From: Corinectria fuckeliana
Lineage: Eukaryota > Ascomycota > Sordariomycetes > Hypocreales > Nectriaceae
NCBI GenBank assembly: GCA_019137255.1
Contig: WPDH01000064.1
Location: forward strand, 124,715 to 188,714
Direction: 5' to 3'
DNA length: 64,000 nucleotides
Part shown: one piece after another, positions 35,037 through 46,799 of the stretch
Layout of the letters: each line of letters begins with the position of its first letter
How positions within the stretch are numbered: the first letter of the stretch is position 1
The notes under the pieces: model-generated
Database searches by the model: none
Seen by the model: only the letters and a program-made list of their open reading frames with translations
Told to the model about the DNA's origin: nothing
Position numbers and translations under genes: made by a program

Positions 35037-35418
35037 ATGGATATGTGAGCTCCAATCCCGCTCCGCTGAGCGACCAAAAACTGACCCCAGTTCCCCAGGT
35101 TGACTGCCAACGAGCAGCGCATGCTGGAGCAGCGCATGCAGAAGCGCCAGGTGAAGGAGTTTATGGGCGTACGTCCCGCAATCGATTCATACGCCTGCTC
35201 TGACTAACGATTCCATTCCAATCCAGGCTTTCGGCGGCCTCGTTGAGCACTGCTTCGTTTCCTGCGTCGACGACTTCACCTCCAAGGCCATCTCCTCCCG
35301 CGAGGGCGGCTGCATCAACCGCTGCGTCCTCAAGTGGATGGCCACCCAGCAGCGCGTCAGCGACCGCTTCCAGGAGCACAACGCCCAGCTCACTGCCCAA
35401 ATGCAGAACCAGCAATAA
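35037..35418 (+). CDS. TIM9: mitochondrial intermembrane-space chaperone Tim9
   Basis: Three exons, 35037..35044 (8 bases), 35099..35168 and 35227..35418, give 89 residues. The first coding exon holds only ATG-GAT-AT; splicing completes a third Met codon (MDMLTANEQRMLEQRM). The twin Cx3C motifs CFVSC (C35, C39) and CINRC (C55, C59) are 15 residues apart, and the sequence KEFMGAFGGLVEHCF is typical of Tim9. Tim9 forms a hexamer with Tim10 that carries hydrophobic precursors across the intermembrane space; import depends on Mia40 oxidation of these cysteines. Length matches the family. Confidence 0.96.
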
Positions 35419-36084
35419 ATCTACACAAAGAACGAAAAGAATACGACACTTAGCGGCCATCCGTCCATCCATTTCAATGCCCTCGTGGTGTAGGTCAATG
35501 TTGGGAAATATATGGGAAACCCAGGACCGCGTCTTGGCCTAAGGGCTTTTTCTGCGTTCCGAGTTTGTGGTTGTGTATGGACACAAATCGGAAAGACATA
35601 GACCTCGGTGATGGCAATTCTTGGACAGGTGCTCGTTGACGATCGAGAGAGCGGTGTTAACGAGTGTTAAGCCCATGCGGATACGACCTTGTAACACCAA
35701 CTATTTCTGTACAATTACGATGGGACATAGAAAGGAGGCAGCGATTGGTACTGGTTATTTTATAACCCGCTTTCACTCAACTCACCATATAATCTAATGG
35801 ATTACCAGCAGCCCGACAGAAACATTCGGTCTCGAACTGTAGACCGTTAAGTCACCTGAAACCTCTAGCTGTAAACAACAATCAAGTAAACTATCCTGTG
35901 GTAAATACGACATGACGCCCTTCATTCGACCTTTACTTCTTTACTTTGCTCTTTTCGCATCAGTCAGACCGTTCTCTTCCCACGATTCATTCGCGGCCCG
36001 TTGTCCAACGCCCTTGACCTGTGGTACCAAGTTAACTTACATCTCCATCCATCGTTCCTAAGTCTACCCATCTACTGCTAGTTC
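35419..36084. other. convergent 3' intergenic between TIM9 and NUP188
   Basis: This holds the 3' ends of two convergent genes. The sequence is AT-richer and I see no gene. Confidence 0.5.
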
Positions 36085-39000
36085 TTAAACCTCTGCGTCC
36101 TCGCTCAGCACGTCGCGGACAGCATCCAGTTGAGCCGCCGCTTTCTCTTCCAAAAGGTTATCGCATCCAGCTATGCCAGCCTTCATCCCCCGCCAGTCCA
36201 CTTCACGTTGGCCCAAGGGCATGAGACGCTCTTTCAGCAACTTCTTAGTTGAAAGCCAAAAATCAACATTCTCCAGCAAGCTAGCCGCATCCCATTCCAC
36301 CGCAGGGATGTCCCGGTTGTTGTTAACTCGAAGAGCGTCGATGACTCGCGTCAGCAAGGCCAGCGAGTGTACTTCCGATATCGCCAACAGCGTCAGGTAA
36401 TGCGGCGAGGACCGTGATTGGGTCCGACTAGCCCCTGGAGCCTCAAACCGATCCACGCTTGACTCCAGCAGATGAGGGAACTGGTTGAGAACGTAGGAAA
36501 TCTCCGGCGCAACAGTAGCCCCCAGAGCGGTCAAGAGGTTCAGCATCAGGGGCAGCAGTCCCTTAGCCCAGATCCCGTAGCAGCGCTGTGCTACTGGGGC
36601 ATCAGAGTATGGCGAAATGTTGGACTTGAGCATGAACTTGGTCAGATTGGCCGATAGAATGCTGCTCAGAATACCATCACACGCCATCTGCTCAGCAACT
36701 AGCGGAAGCGTTGAGAGCTCAAGCAGGAAAAGAACGCTGAGCTCGCCGTAGATGGGATCTCCTTGGTCTGCCAGTTTGTCCGCCCACGAGTAGAGCGATG
36801 TCGCAGCGTGCATCACCTGGTGTTCGGCCATGATATTGAGAACCTGGACTTGTGACTGATCCATGCCTGGAATGGTCAAGCTCGCTTGCAAGGTGGCTGT
36901 CAGAAGTGCCAGATCCTCAGGCGACACGGTAGCTTCGTTGTCATGAATCAAGCTAACCAGCGCGCGGAATCCCCTTCCAACCACACGATCAAGGACGTTC
37001 AGCACGGTCTGGACCACCGTAACAGATGTGCCCTCCGAGCCATCTTGAGTCTCGGCCGTAGTCTTGATGCTCTTGGTATGATACGCACGGAGTGTGACAA
37101 AAAGGGCCTTCAGCAAAGTACGGTAGTATGCGATGGATTCTTGGCCGAATGGTTCTTCCACACCGTTCATCGTGCCGACCAAGGTGGCCAAGAGACGATT
37201 GATGTCCTTGACCCGAGCAGAAGACTTGACAGATCGTTGAATAAGCACAAGCGCGAGATTCGCCCGGGCATCAATGAGCTTCAGAAAAATGCTTTCTGGT
37301 CCAAGGATTCCCTGGTTGGCATTCAGGCATTGTTGTGCGACCTGCTGCATCTGCTTAGCAACAGTGTCGTCATCTGGGAGACTCGTGCTGAGTTCCACGA
37401 GGAGAAATTCCCACGCGTGGAAGAGGGCCTACAGAAAAGGTCAGTCATGTTGCGGAAAATGAGTCCAGAATACTCACAATCTGAGCATCGACCAGAGACA
37501 GGTTCGTGTTTGCAAGTTCCATCTCCATTTTGAATCCGTTGTCCTTTCGCCCGTTCCAGCCCGGGTCAAATCCGAGCATCTCCTCGGCACGCTCCAGGTT
37601 GTAATAGTAGCTCTTTCCCAATTCTCGAGGTTCAAGTTGTGTTCGCTTGAAGTCGTTCACTGGACTTCCCGAGTACTTGTTGGAGAAGTTCTTAGCAAAG
37701 TTGTTGTGTAAAGACTTGTTGTACCCTGCAACCTCAACGCCGTCACGTAGGAAATAGTCAAGGTCGCTGATAAGGCTCTTTGCCAAATTGCTCGAATTGC
37801 CCAGATGTCGCGAATGATACAACTGCATTGCAAACGTCTCAGCAATGTAGGCAGCCAATCTTGCCTCAACGCTTGCGCGGACCGCATCTGTCTTGAGAGT
37901 GATGTGCGATGACTTGAGGTCACGAACATACGCTCGCAGACCATCCAAATAAGCCGTGTCTTTTTGAAGGGTAAAGACAGTCCAGGGCCAGAAGTTCTGG
38001 GCCGAGGCAACAAAGTCAAGAACCATCAGAGCTTCGCCAGAGTCGATTTCTTTCAACTTCCTGAGCTTAGCTAGAGCCTTTGCGAAGACCGAGTTGGCAG
38101 AGAGTTCAGCCTGTTTCTTGTCCTTGTTCATTGCTTCTCGTGGTGTTTGCCCTGTGAGAAGACAATTGGACATCCACTGCTGCCGATTTCTTAGTATCGC
38201 CGAAAAGAATTTCCAGGTCGTCTTGACGTCTTCCGCTAGCTCAAATGGCTTCCCTAACGTTGACAGGAGCCGCAAGAAGGACTTGGATATCTGAGGTCCC
38301 AAGTATCCAAGCAACGAGGGAGGTTCGCCAGTAGCTTTACCAGCGTTTACTACTAGGGACTCCAACAGCCAGATAGTGGGCTTGCGGAAGTGGTCGGAGA
38401 CTGCACACAGTCTTGCAAGCAACGTGGAGCTCTTGAAGAGGTATGTTTCGATCATGCTAGATGACTTGTCCAAGTAGTTGGCAACCCGCAAGAGGGTCGT
38501 GGAAAATTCAAGAACTGAGCTCAGCTGGGACTCGATCGTCTGCAGCCGTCTGGGGTATAGTGTGCTATCCGTCGATGCGAACGCCGTAATGAAGGAGGTA
38601 AGGAGGGGCTGGAACCTCAGAGAGCCAGTTGCTGGCGATATGAAGCAATCAATGACGTAGGTCGCGGCTGGTCGAAGACAAGAGGTCAGGTTCTCTGAAC
38701 TGCTTGAGTCACCTATACTGTAGCTGTAGAGTATCACCTTGTTGAGAATTGGGACAACATCCCGGAGAAGAGATGATCGATTTGCATCAGACGCAAATCT
38801 CCAAGTCGACGTGTTCTCGAATATGTCCACGCCAGCCTGAGCAATAGAAAAGCTGACACTTGACAAGACCTTGTCGGCGGTCCCCAGCCAAGGATTAGGG
38901 TCTGACTTGTTTCGACCAATCGCTTGGTTACCAGCTCTGCGTTGCACGGCAGATGACATTGCCGTGTCAATTAGGTTAGAAAACAGGCGAAGAGAAGAGC

Positions 39001-41729
39001 TCAAAAACTCATATCTCCCCGAGACCAGGTCAAGGCTACCAGTAATCTTGGTAAGCTTGCCTGCCCGTGATTCGGAATTTAGCAATTCGCACCGCGCCAA
39101 ATAGGACCACACTCGGCTAGGATAGATGGGCAGGACTGCGTCCAAGAACTGGATGCAAGAGTTGAGGACCGCCACAACGCCCTCCTCACTCGCAGCGAGC
39201 TCGACTTGCATATAGTAATCCATCGTCTCGCAAACCACAGTAACAAGATCCCGGCCACCACCTACATCGATGTGCTTTTTAGCCTCCAGCAAGATGTCGC
39301 TATTGGCGTGTACGAGTGAGGCACTAGGCCCTTCCCTCTTAGCCTTCAGGTAGTCCATCCTAATGAGCGTTGCGAACAGAGAGATGACTTCGGCAGTCTC
39401 ATCCAGCTGCAACATTCCCAGCTCAGACTGATAGCCTTCCTTCATCAGATTGATCTCGAGCCGTCGACCGAGGAGCGAAATGGTCGAGTGGGGGTATTCC
39501 ATTAGAACGACACGGCCGGTATCCGTAACAAAGCGTCCATAGGTCCCTGCAGGTATTCGGTATGCGTCATCCTCGATCCGTCGTCCCCTCCAAGACGGCG
39601 ACAGAGAGATGAGCGGAACATCTTGGACGAGACAAAAGGTATTTGTATTTTCGTCTTCTTGAGCAAGCTCGTAATCTTGAAAATAATCGGGAAGCGTGAA
39701 TGTCAACGAGGGTGTTGATCGAAGAAGGTTGAGAATCATTTCAGACCGGTCACTGTCGTAGAGACTAGTTGCGCTGGCCAGGGTCCTGCACAGGGTGATG
39801 AAGGGGAGGAACTCGTAGGGATATCGGTCGAGTGCTTGCTGGAAGAAAAAATCGAGAGCGTGGTCATCATGCACCATAGATGCGAGTACATCTTGCTTTT
39901 CGGTGAGGTTCTCCTGAGAAGACAAGTCCCAGTAGCTCCGACCAGCCGAAAGGACGGACGACAAGGAGCTTACAGGTTCGGATTGGTAGCCCACGATTGG
40001 GTAAGACACTTTTAGAAGCTCAAGGAAGACGTTCCGGATACGCGAACTTAGCAAGGGTGTCATGCTTCCCTCGTCTGAAGGCCCTAGTCCCATCGCCATA
40101 TTAGAAATGACGTCGAAGACCCGGCCATGAGCAGTGACAGCCGAAGCAAGCTGCTCCACGACAGCAAGATCCTTCGAGGCCGTGGCATTCTCAAGAAAGC
40201 CGTCAAACCGGGATGACTCGATCGAAAAGATGCTACCTGCAGAATTGCGTCTCGCCACTGGTCGTATCACGCCGCCGGTCTCGAACGTTTCTCGGGCATT
40301 CTGCTGCAGCAAGTTATCCCTCTTCTCCGACCTGGCCTGATAGGAGACATTCATGCGATGAAGCAGCAAAGTCCAAGCAAAGATTACTGGAGTGGCGCTT
40401 TCGCAGTCAGATTCCGCTGCATTGAGAATACTCTTGTGGACCTGCTCGAGGACATCAGATGATAGCAAATAAGTATCGTAGGAGGCGTCGGCTTGTGACG
40501 GATCCTCTTCTCTCTCTGAGAGATAGGTCAAAGACCGGGCGGGTTTCAGCAATATCAATGAAATCGCTGCCGACAGAGTCTTAAGGGGCAAAACCAGGGG
40601 GGCGATAGATTCATGGATCTAGACAAAGGTTAGCACAGCCACAAATTCGCCGATACCATGACACTCACCGGTTGAACAGCATCAAAGAAGTTGTACATCT
40701 CCATGAGGGAAAACCATTGGCTGACTGAACTTGATGGGGCAAAGTCGTCACCGAAACTGTCCACGACCTGGAAGACGACCGACAAGGCGTGTAAAGCCTC
40801 AGTGAGAAGAGTCCTCAGCCAGTCCAGTTCCACATCTTCAGTCACCCATTTTTCATCCGTCACTGATTTGAGGCCTGATTCTATGCGGCTCATGGAGTCT
40901 GTCAGAACTTGGAGGTATGCTGGTAGTAGAGGCTCGGCGTCGTCTCTGGCCGTGAGCTTCAACCTGAATGTGTTGGCCAGGTTGAGGCTAGTCCTAGCAA
41001 ATGTAGGCAGTCGTTCGTAGAGCTTGATGGAGTTGGCATAGTCTGCGGCCATCATAAAGTAACGTCGCTCGATAAGGTAAATATCAAAGAGACGTCGATG
41101 CCTGGTCTCTGGCTTCTCAAACTCAGCCCAAACCTCCTCGGCATCTAAGGCAGCCGCCGCCCCGAGGTCCGACAGAAAGGCTGAGCCTTGACCGTTGTTG
41201 AGGCCGGCCGCCTCCTGCAGATTCGTAGCATCCTGGGACGACAAAGGCCCGGTTAGGTGACGGGCAGGGCGACTTTGGTATTCGACCACGACAGCTCGCA
41301 GAGCAGCGACGAGGTTAATATTGGCATTATTGCTGAGCCACTCAGCGTCCGTCTTGATCGGCTCAATATCGAATCGACCATCGGGGCCTGAGGGAATATT
41401 AATGGGCGCCGTCTTTGTCTCGAAGCTTTTTCTGGTGGCGTCGTCTGGGGCGGCGAAGGTGGTGACAGGGTCGTTCAAAAGATCATGAACGTAGTCGTCG
41501 CTGAGAAAATCGATGACGGCCGAGCTCGTGGATCGCTGGCCAGAGCTATCAGACAAAGCGATTGCGATGAGCTTCCATGATCTAGATGGCTTGAAGTCAG
41601 TCGCATATCCTAGGTGTAGACAGAGCAGAGGCCGCAGAGGACGGCAACAGCCACTCACAGAAGCACCCGCTCCCCGGTCAGACAATCTTCCAGGGAGGGA
41701 AAGTAGACGCGATCGGCCACCGGCGCCAT
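36085..41729 (-). CDS. NUP188: nuclear pore inner-ring scaffold Nup188
   Basis: Four exons, 41729..41659, 41581..40669, 40618..37478 and 37428..36085, give 1822 residues, the size expected of filamentous-fungal Nup188. Exon 1 encodes MAPVADRVYFPSLEDCL. Splicing to VLLSWKLIAIAL and the segment KSFETKTAPINIPSGPDGRF with DAEWLSNNANINLVAALR match the conserved Nup188 N-terminal domain. The remainder is alpha-helical repeat sequence without other motifs, as expected of a superhelical scaffold. Junction 3 restores VDAQI-ALFHAWEFLLVELS. Nup188 (like Nup192) binds Nic96 in the inner ring. I considered Nup192 but the N-terminal motifs favour Nup188. It is divergent from TRP1, with 435 bases between the start codons. 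Confidence 0.93.
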
Positions 41730-42164
41730 TACAACGAGCGTCAGGAAGGCGACAGTGGCATGCGATGCATGGCCTGGAGGTTGGGATGCAAAAAGTCGTG
41801 CTTGTTGACGCGCCTGGTCCTGTTCGCGATGAGCCCGAGCTTGAAAGGGTCAACTTTTTGGGAGAGCTCGGAGCATCCGAAGTTGAGCCGGCCAATTGGT
41901 GGGGAAGAAGGTCGGAGCTTCATCGGTCTAGAAGCAAAGAATTTGTACTGTGCTGCGTGCCTTCCCAAATGCTTGGTAGGACAGTGCGAACCTTATATTG
42001 AGCACGGTCTGGTTTTACAAAGTCACCATGGCATCTTCTTTGATCAAGCGATTTCTGAGTCACCATCCACACGAACGACGCCCACGAATTCCGCGGTCTT
42101 TCTTCTTTTGAGGATAAACAAATTCCCACGAAGAGGCACAAAGGAGCTCGCCAATTTATTGAAG
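41730..42164. promoter_or_regulatory. bidirectional promoter of NUP188 and TRP1
   Basis: The two start codons are 435 bases apart on opposite strands, so this region must serve both. The TRP1 frame is open upstream to 41760, but that extension lies over the NUP188 leader and lacks anthranilate synthase character. Confidence 0.6.
42056..42062. promoter_or_regulatory. candidate cross-pathway control element (CPC1/CpcA/Gcn4 site)
   Basis: TGAGTCA matches the TGA(C/G)TCA site bound by Gcn4-type bZIP factors, 103 bases before the TRP1 ATG. Amino-acid biosynthesis genes, including tryptophan genes, are known targets of this factor, so the position fits. The same 7-mer also occurs at about 60864, 61251 and 17324 in gene-free DNA, so chance is possible. 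Confidence 0.5.
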
Positions 42165-44516
42165 ATGGGTTCCTCGGACATTATCGACCACTCGCCACAC
42201 CAGCCAGACCCTTCACCTCCAATCCCGTCAGCATCCAACTTGATCCTCATTGACAACTACGACTCTTTCACCTGGAATATTTACCAGTACCTTGTACTTG
42301 CCGGTGCTACTGTTCATGTTTTCCGAAACGACAGAATCACTGTAGAGGAGCTGGCCAAAACGAATCCCACGCAGATCATCATCAGCCCAGGTCCCGGCCA
42401 CCCCGAGACCGACTCCGGCGTCAGTCGAGATGTCATTCGTCACTTCGCTGGCAAGGTCCCTATTCTAGGAGTTTGTATGGGCTTGTAGGTTAAATCACAT
42501 CAATTATTAGTTCGCACCAGCCGCTTACACTCTCTCAGGCAGTGTATCTTCGACGTGTACGGTGGAGAAGTGAGCTCGGCAGGAGAGTGGCTCCACGGAA
42601 AGACTTCCCCCTTGACTCACGATGCCAAGGGCGTTTTTGCTGGACTTAAGCAAGGTGTTCCAGTTACCCGCTATCATTCCCTCGCAGGCACATCTATTAC
42701 CTTACCGAAGTGTCTCGAGGTCAGCGCCTGGGTAGCCAAGCCCGATGGGTCTCCCGGCGTCATCCAGGGTGTTCGTCACAGGGAGTACACCATGGAGGGC
42801 GTTCAATTTCACCCTGAGAGCATCCTATCCGAAGGTGGCCGAGCCATGATCACAAACTTCCTTCTCATGCAAGGCGGTACTTGGAAAGAGAACATTCAAT
42901 TACAAAAGTCGGCTGCGGCCAACGGTTCGACCGCCGAGTCTGATTCGGTCACGCCCAAACCCAAGAAGAACAACATCTTGCAACAAATATACGACCATAG
43001 AAGGACCGCCGTTGAGGCCCAGAATCAAATCCCATCCCAGAGAATGTCCGACTTACAAGTCGCCTACGATCTGAACGGGGCTCCTCCGCAAATTCCTTTC
43101 GTTAGTCGGCTAAGACAGACACCCTTTGATGTCGCCTTGATGTCCGAAATCAAGCGAGCCTCGCCTTCCAAGGGCATCTTCAACCTCGACATCAGTGCCC
43201 CTGCCCAGGCTCGGAAATACGCTCTGGCTGGAGCCAGTGTCATCTCAGTACTCACTGAGCCCGAATGGTTCAAGGGTAGCATTGAGGATCTCAGAGCCGT
43301 CAGACAAGTCTTGGATGGTATGCCCAACCGGCCCGCGATTCTACGAAAGGAATTTGTGTTTGATGAGTACCAAATCCTCGAGGCGAGGTTGGCAGGCGCG
43401 GATACAGTCCTCCTCATCGTGAAGATGCTGGAGACGGAGCTACTCGAGCGACTGTACAAATACTCCCTTTCATTGGGAATGGAGCCCTTGGTTGAGGTTC
43501 AGACTGCTGAAGAGATGACAATTGCTGTCAACCTAGGCTCCAAGGTCATCGGCGTCAACAACCGAAACCTCGAGAGCTTCGAGGTCGACATCAACACCAC
43601 AAGCCGACTGCGCAGCATGGTGTCTGATGGTACAATTATATGTGCTCTCAGTGGCATTAACAGCCATGAGGACGTTGTCATGTGCAAGAACGATGGCATC
43701 AACGCCATTCTTGTTGGCGAGGCGATCATGAGGGCGCCTGATGCTACCGTTTTCATCTCCCAACTATGCTCTGGATCTAACCCTTCAGCTGAGAAGAAGA
43801 CTGCTCCTCCTGTGTTGGCCAAGATCTGTGGCACTCGAAGTGCCGAAGCTGCAACGAAGGCTGTCGAGTCGGGTGCCAACTTTGTGGGTATATGCCTCGT
43901 CCCTGGCGCGAAGCGTTGCATCTCTCACAAAACGGCACTTTCCATCTCGGAGGCGGTGCACTCGAATGGACGCACGTCCAGATCTCAGATTGAGACGCCA
44001 GCCACCGAGGCGAAGGCCACCGATTTCTTCGCAGAAGCTCCCACGAGGCTTCACAGCACCCGGACCCAATTGGTTGGCATCTTTCAGAACCAACCTCTCA
44101 GCGACGTCTTGGACAAGCAAAAGCAGTATAACCTAGACCTAGTGCAGCTTCATGGTGACGAACCTATCGAGTGGGCAAGCCTTATCCCAGTGCCCGTGAT
44201 CCGGTGCTTCAAGCCCGGTCAGGTCGGCGTGGGCCGCCGTGGCTACCACACCATTCCCCTCCTCGACTCGGGCTCTGGTTCTGGAAAGCTGCTAGATGTT
44301 TCCAGCATCAAGAGAGTGCTCGAGGATGACCCTGAGCTCAGAATCTTCCTGGCTGGCGGTTTGAACCCGGACAACGTCGCCGAGGCTGTCAAGGCCCTAG
44401 GCCCATTGAGCGAACGGGTGGTTGGAGTCGATGTGAGCAGCGGCGTTGAGGAGGATGGAAAACAAAGTCTCGCCAAGATCGAGGCCTTCGTGAAGGCGGC
44501 AAAATCAATTCGATAG
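42165..44516 (+). CDS. TRP1 (trpC): trifunctional tryptophan enzyme: glutamine amidotransferase / IGPS / PRAI
   Basis: Two exons, 42165..42484 and 42539..44516, give 765 residues, the usual length of fungal trpC/trp-1. The glutamine amidotransferase domain (about 24-235) has IDNYDSFTWN, catalytic C104 in GVCMGL and the H198/E200 pair in FHPES. The intron falls one residue after the nucleophile segment (CMGL-QCIFDVYGGEV). Indole-3-glycerol-phosphate synthase follows (about 255-510; EIKRASPSKG, LRKEF, VGVNNRNLESF, LSGI, LVGEAIM). Phosphoribosylanthranilate isomerase ends the protein (KICGTRSAEAA, LVQLHGDEP, FLAGGLNPDNV, GVDVSSGVE). It carries three steps of tryptophan synthesis, with the amidotransferase serving anthranilate synthase component I encoded elsewhere. 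Confidence 0.98.
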
Positions 44517-44955
44517 ACATCAATGTAGAAGTTATATTTGCTGGTTACAGGAAGTTGCTGCTAAATCTCATCATGGAAACCTAACGATCATGAGATCTCT
44601 TCATCGATCCGCTGTTTTTCCTTAAGCTCAATTCCCTTTCAGCCTTTTTCTTTTCAGCTTTGTGGTTGTCTAATTCAACAAGTCCAAGGCAGGCTGTCTC
44701 CGTGTCGTGCTGGTTCTCTGTCGAGTCTGGGATGTCACTCCACCTCTCCTCTTAGTCTTCTCATAACCCCCTAAGACTACCATCACCTTCCCCAAGAGTC
44801 CTTTCCAGCCCTTCCTCAAACATCAATCCCTTTCTGACACAAGTCTCTGAGCTCTTTTCGCGTTTTCTCTCTACGCTTCTCGTTTCATCCCAGCTCTTGC
44901 TGCATGTTCCTGTTTCCTCTCCAACCCCTTGTTCAGGAGCAGCGCATTCACCCCA
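44517..44955. other. intergenic TRP1 / BRCT-WGR gene
   Basis: A pyrimidine-rich stretch before the next plus-strand gene, consistent with a fungal promoter and leader. I see no gene. Confidence 0.5.
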
Positions 44956-46383
44956 ATGCCTCGCCAAATCTTCAAAGGTCGGGTCTTCGCGACCGCTGGC
45001 CCCCTCCCAGGCCAATTGACCGTCGAAAATCTCAAGCGCTGGACGGAGATTCGAAAAGGTCAATTCACGGACGATTTCGATGAGGACGTCACGCATCTCT
45101 TGTGCACGAGAGAACAGTTCAACAAGAGGGTTCCTCGAGGTACCATTATCGCTATTTTACATTTCTTACCACGGCATGAAGCTAACAGCTATTCAGTCAA
45201 AGAAGCTTTGAAGCGCGGCAAGCGCTTCCACATTGTCCACTATGACTGGTTTGAGTTCTCGACGGTCCAGGAGAAGAGGCAACCTGAGCGAGAGTATTCG
45301 ATGCGAAACATCCTCGCGAAGCAGAACGCTGCTCATCGAGAGCAGGCGAGGATTGAGAAGGGGAAGAAGGACGGCGAGAAGTTTGTCAACACTAGTAGGT
45401 CGCTCTACTCCTGCAGTCTTTCACCCGGTTTCTTGGACGAGATATGATGTTAGCATGTATGGTTTAACATTCCTAGACTTTTTTCACGTATACATCGACC
45501 GAGACTTTTTCCCTTACCACATTGACCTCACCCGTGACGACGAAATTGCTGGGGAATTTGGGCAGAGATATACTCTTTGTGTAAGTGAGCCCCCTTTTCC
45601 GTTTCCTGGTCCTCCGCCAACGAAAAGCATTAGCTGTGGGAGTCCGACGCGAAGCCACACCTCTACTGGTTCACAGCCAAGTTCCTCAAGAAAAAGGGAA
45701 ACAGCCAGCCCAGCTACCACCGGCCTAGCCCCTGTTCTGGCAAATGGCGCGCCGAGATGGACCTCTTCATGGAGTTCTTCCGGATCAAGACGGGGATCGA
45801 CTGGGAGGATCGGGTCATCAAGATGAGCACAATGCCGAGCTCCTTCTTCCAGTATTCTCCGCCGGTATGTTCCCCTATCCCGTTGAAGCAGCGGTTGACG
45901 GATCGTTAACGTGGAGGATAGACAGGAGGCAAGCCAGTTGGGCGGCGTCTCCGCTTCGACTACGACTACTGCCGCCAGGTCAACGCCGAGCTTCGAGGGC
46001 TCCCGTGGCCGCCACTGGAAGAGGTCGCGCAGATTGACGAAGACGCTAGCGGCGATGCTCCCTTTGTCGCTGTTGCCGACGAGGAAGATAGTCCTCATCG
46101 ACATTCGGAGATGGGAGACTGTGAGAAGGCCCCAGAGGCTGACGATGACACCCAGACCACCGCCCCAGTCCTTGACGAAGAGGTTGGACCAACTTCCCGA
46201 AACCTCTCGACGACGACTGTTTCCGAGAGCAGCTCTACACGTACATGCTCATCCCCCGCGTCGCAGGTAAATTCGCCAGAGGAGTCCTGCTCGTCGTTTG
46301 GAAGCGCAGCATGCGGCGTCGACGCACGATCCCGTGGTCAGGTCATTCCAGACCTAGAGAACTTGGACCCTCCGGCGTCTTAA
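44956..46383 (+). CDS. BRCT and WGR-like domain protein without a PARP catalytic domain
   Basis: Five exons, 44956..45139, 45197..45394, 45477..45580, 45634..45864 and 45922..46383, give 392 residues. Residues 1-100 form a BRCT domain (KGRVFATAGPLPGQ, THLLCTREQF, FHIVHYDWFEFS). Residues about 128-245 resemble a WGR domain: FFHVYIDRDFFPYHIDL, GQRYTLCLWES, then AEMDLFMEFFRIKTGIDWEDRV, where KTG-x-WEDR is the typical end of a WGR fold. A short basic RRLRFDYDYC segment and an acidic Ser-rich tail follow. Nothing resembling a PARP ADP-ribosyl transferase domain follows. A chromatin or DNA-break binding role is inferred from domains only. The first in-frame ATG was used. Confidence 0.82.
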
Positions 46384-46799
46384 GATCTACACCAGCGAAA
46401 GGGGGAGTTTCCGCAATCGAAGATATGTGCGTGCTAAGGATGATTAGCCGGTTGATCAAAAGCAATCGCATAGGTCCCGCGCCAGTTTCCCATGCAGATT
46501 GGGCATGTACTATATAAGTCATGATCCAGGGTTGTGGCATCATGATAAGTTGGGAAGCACCTTGAGAACTCATTAAGGCGATGTGCGTCTCTTACGCAGT
46601 TCGGTCGGGTAGAAGGTCTGGCGCATTGTGCAAGTTTGGAGACAGTTGCTACAGTATCTTCAGAATTCTCACAGTATCCGTATGTTTGTTCAATTTTCAG
46701 AGCCCTAAGCAAAACAACCCCGTCGCTGTTCCGTGCATCCTGTGTATGTCGTTTAGGGAGTAGTCCCTCCCGTCGCAGTCCCGATCCTCCTGTGCATTC
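46384..46799. other. convergent 3' intergenic
   Basis: This lies between the 3' ends of the BRCT-WGR gene and USE1; I see nothing coding. Confidence 0.5.

Noticed and set aside
41760..42164. In-frame upstream extension of TRP1
   Set aside because: It lies over the NUP188 leader; trpC family proteins start close to the amidotransferase domain, and ATG 42165 gives the expected 765 residues.
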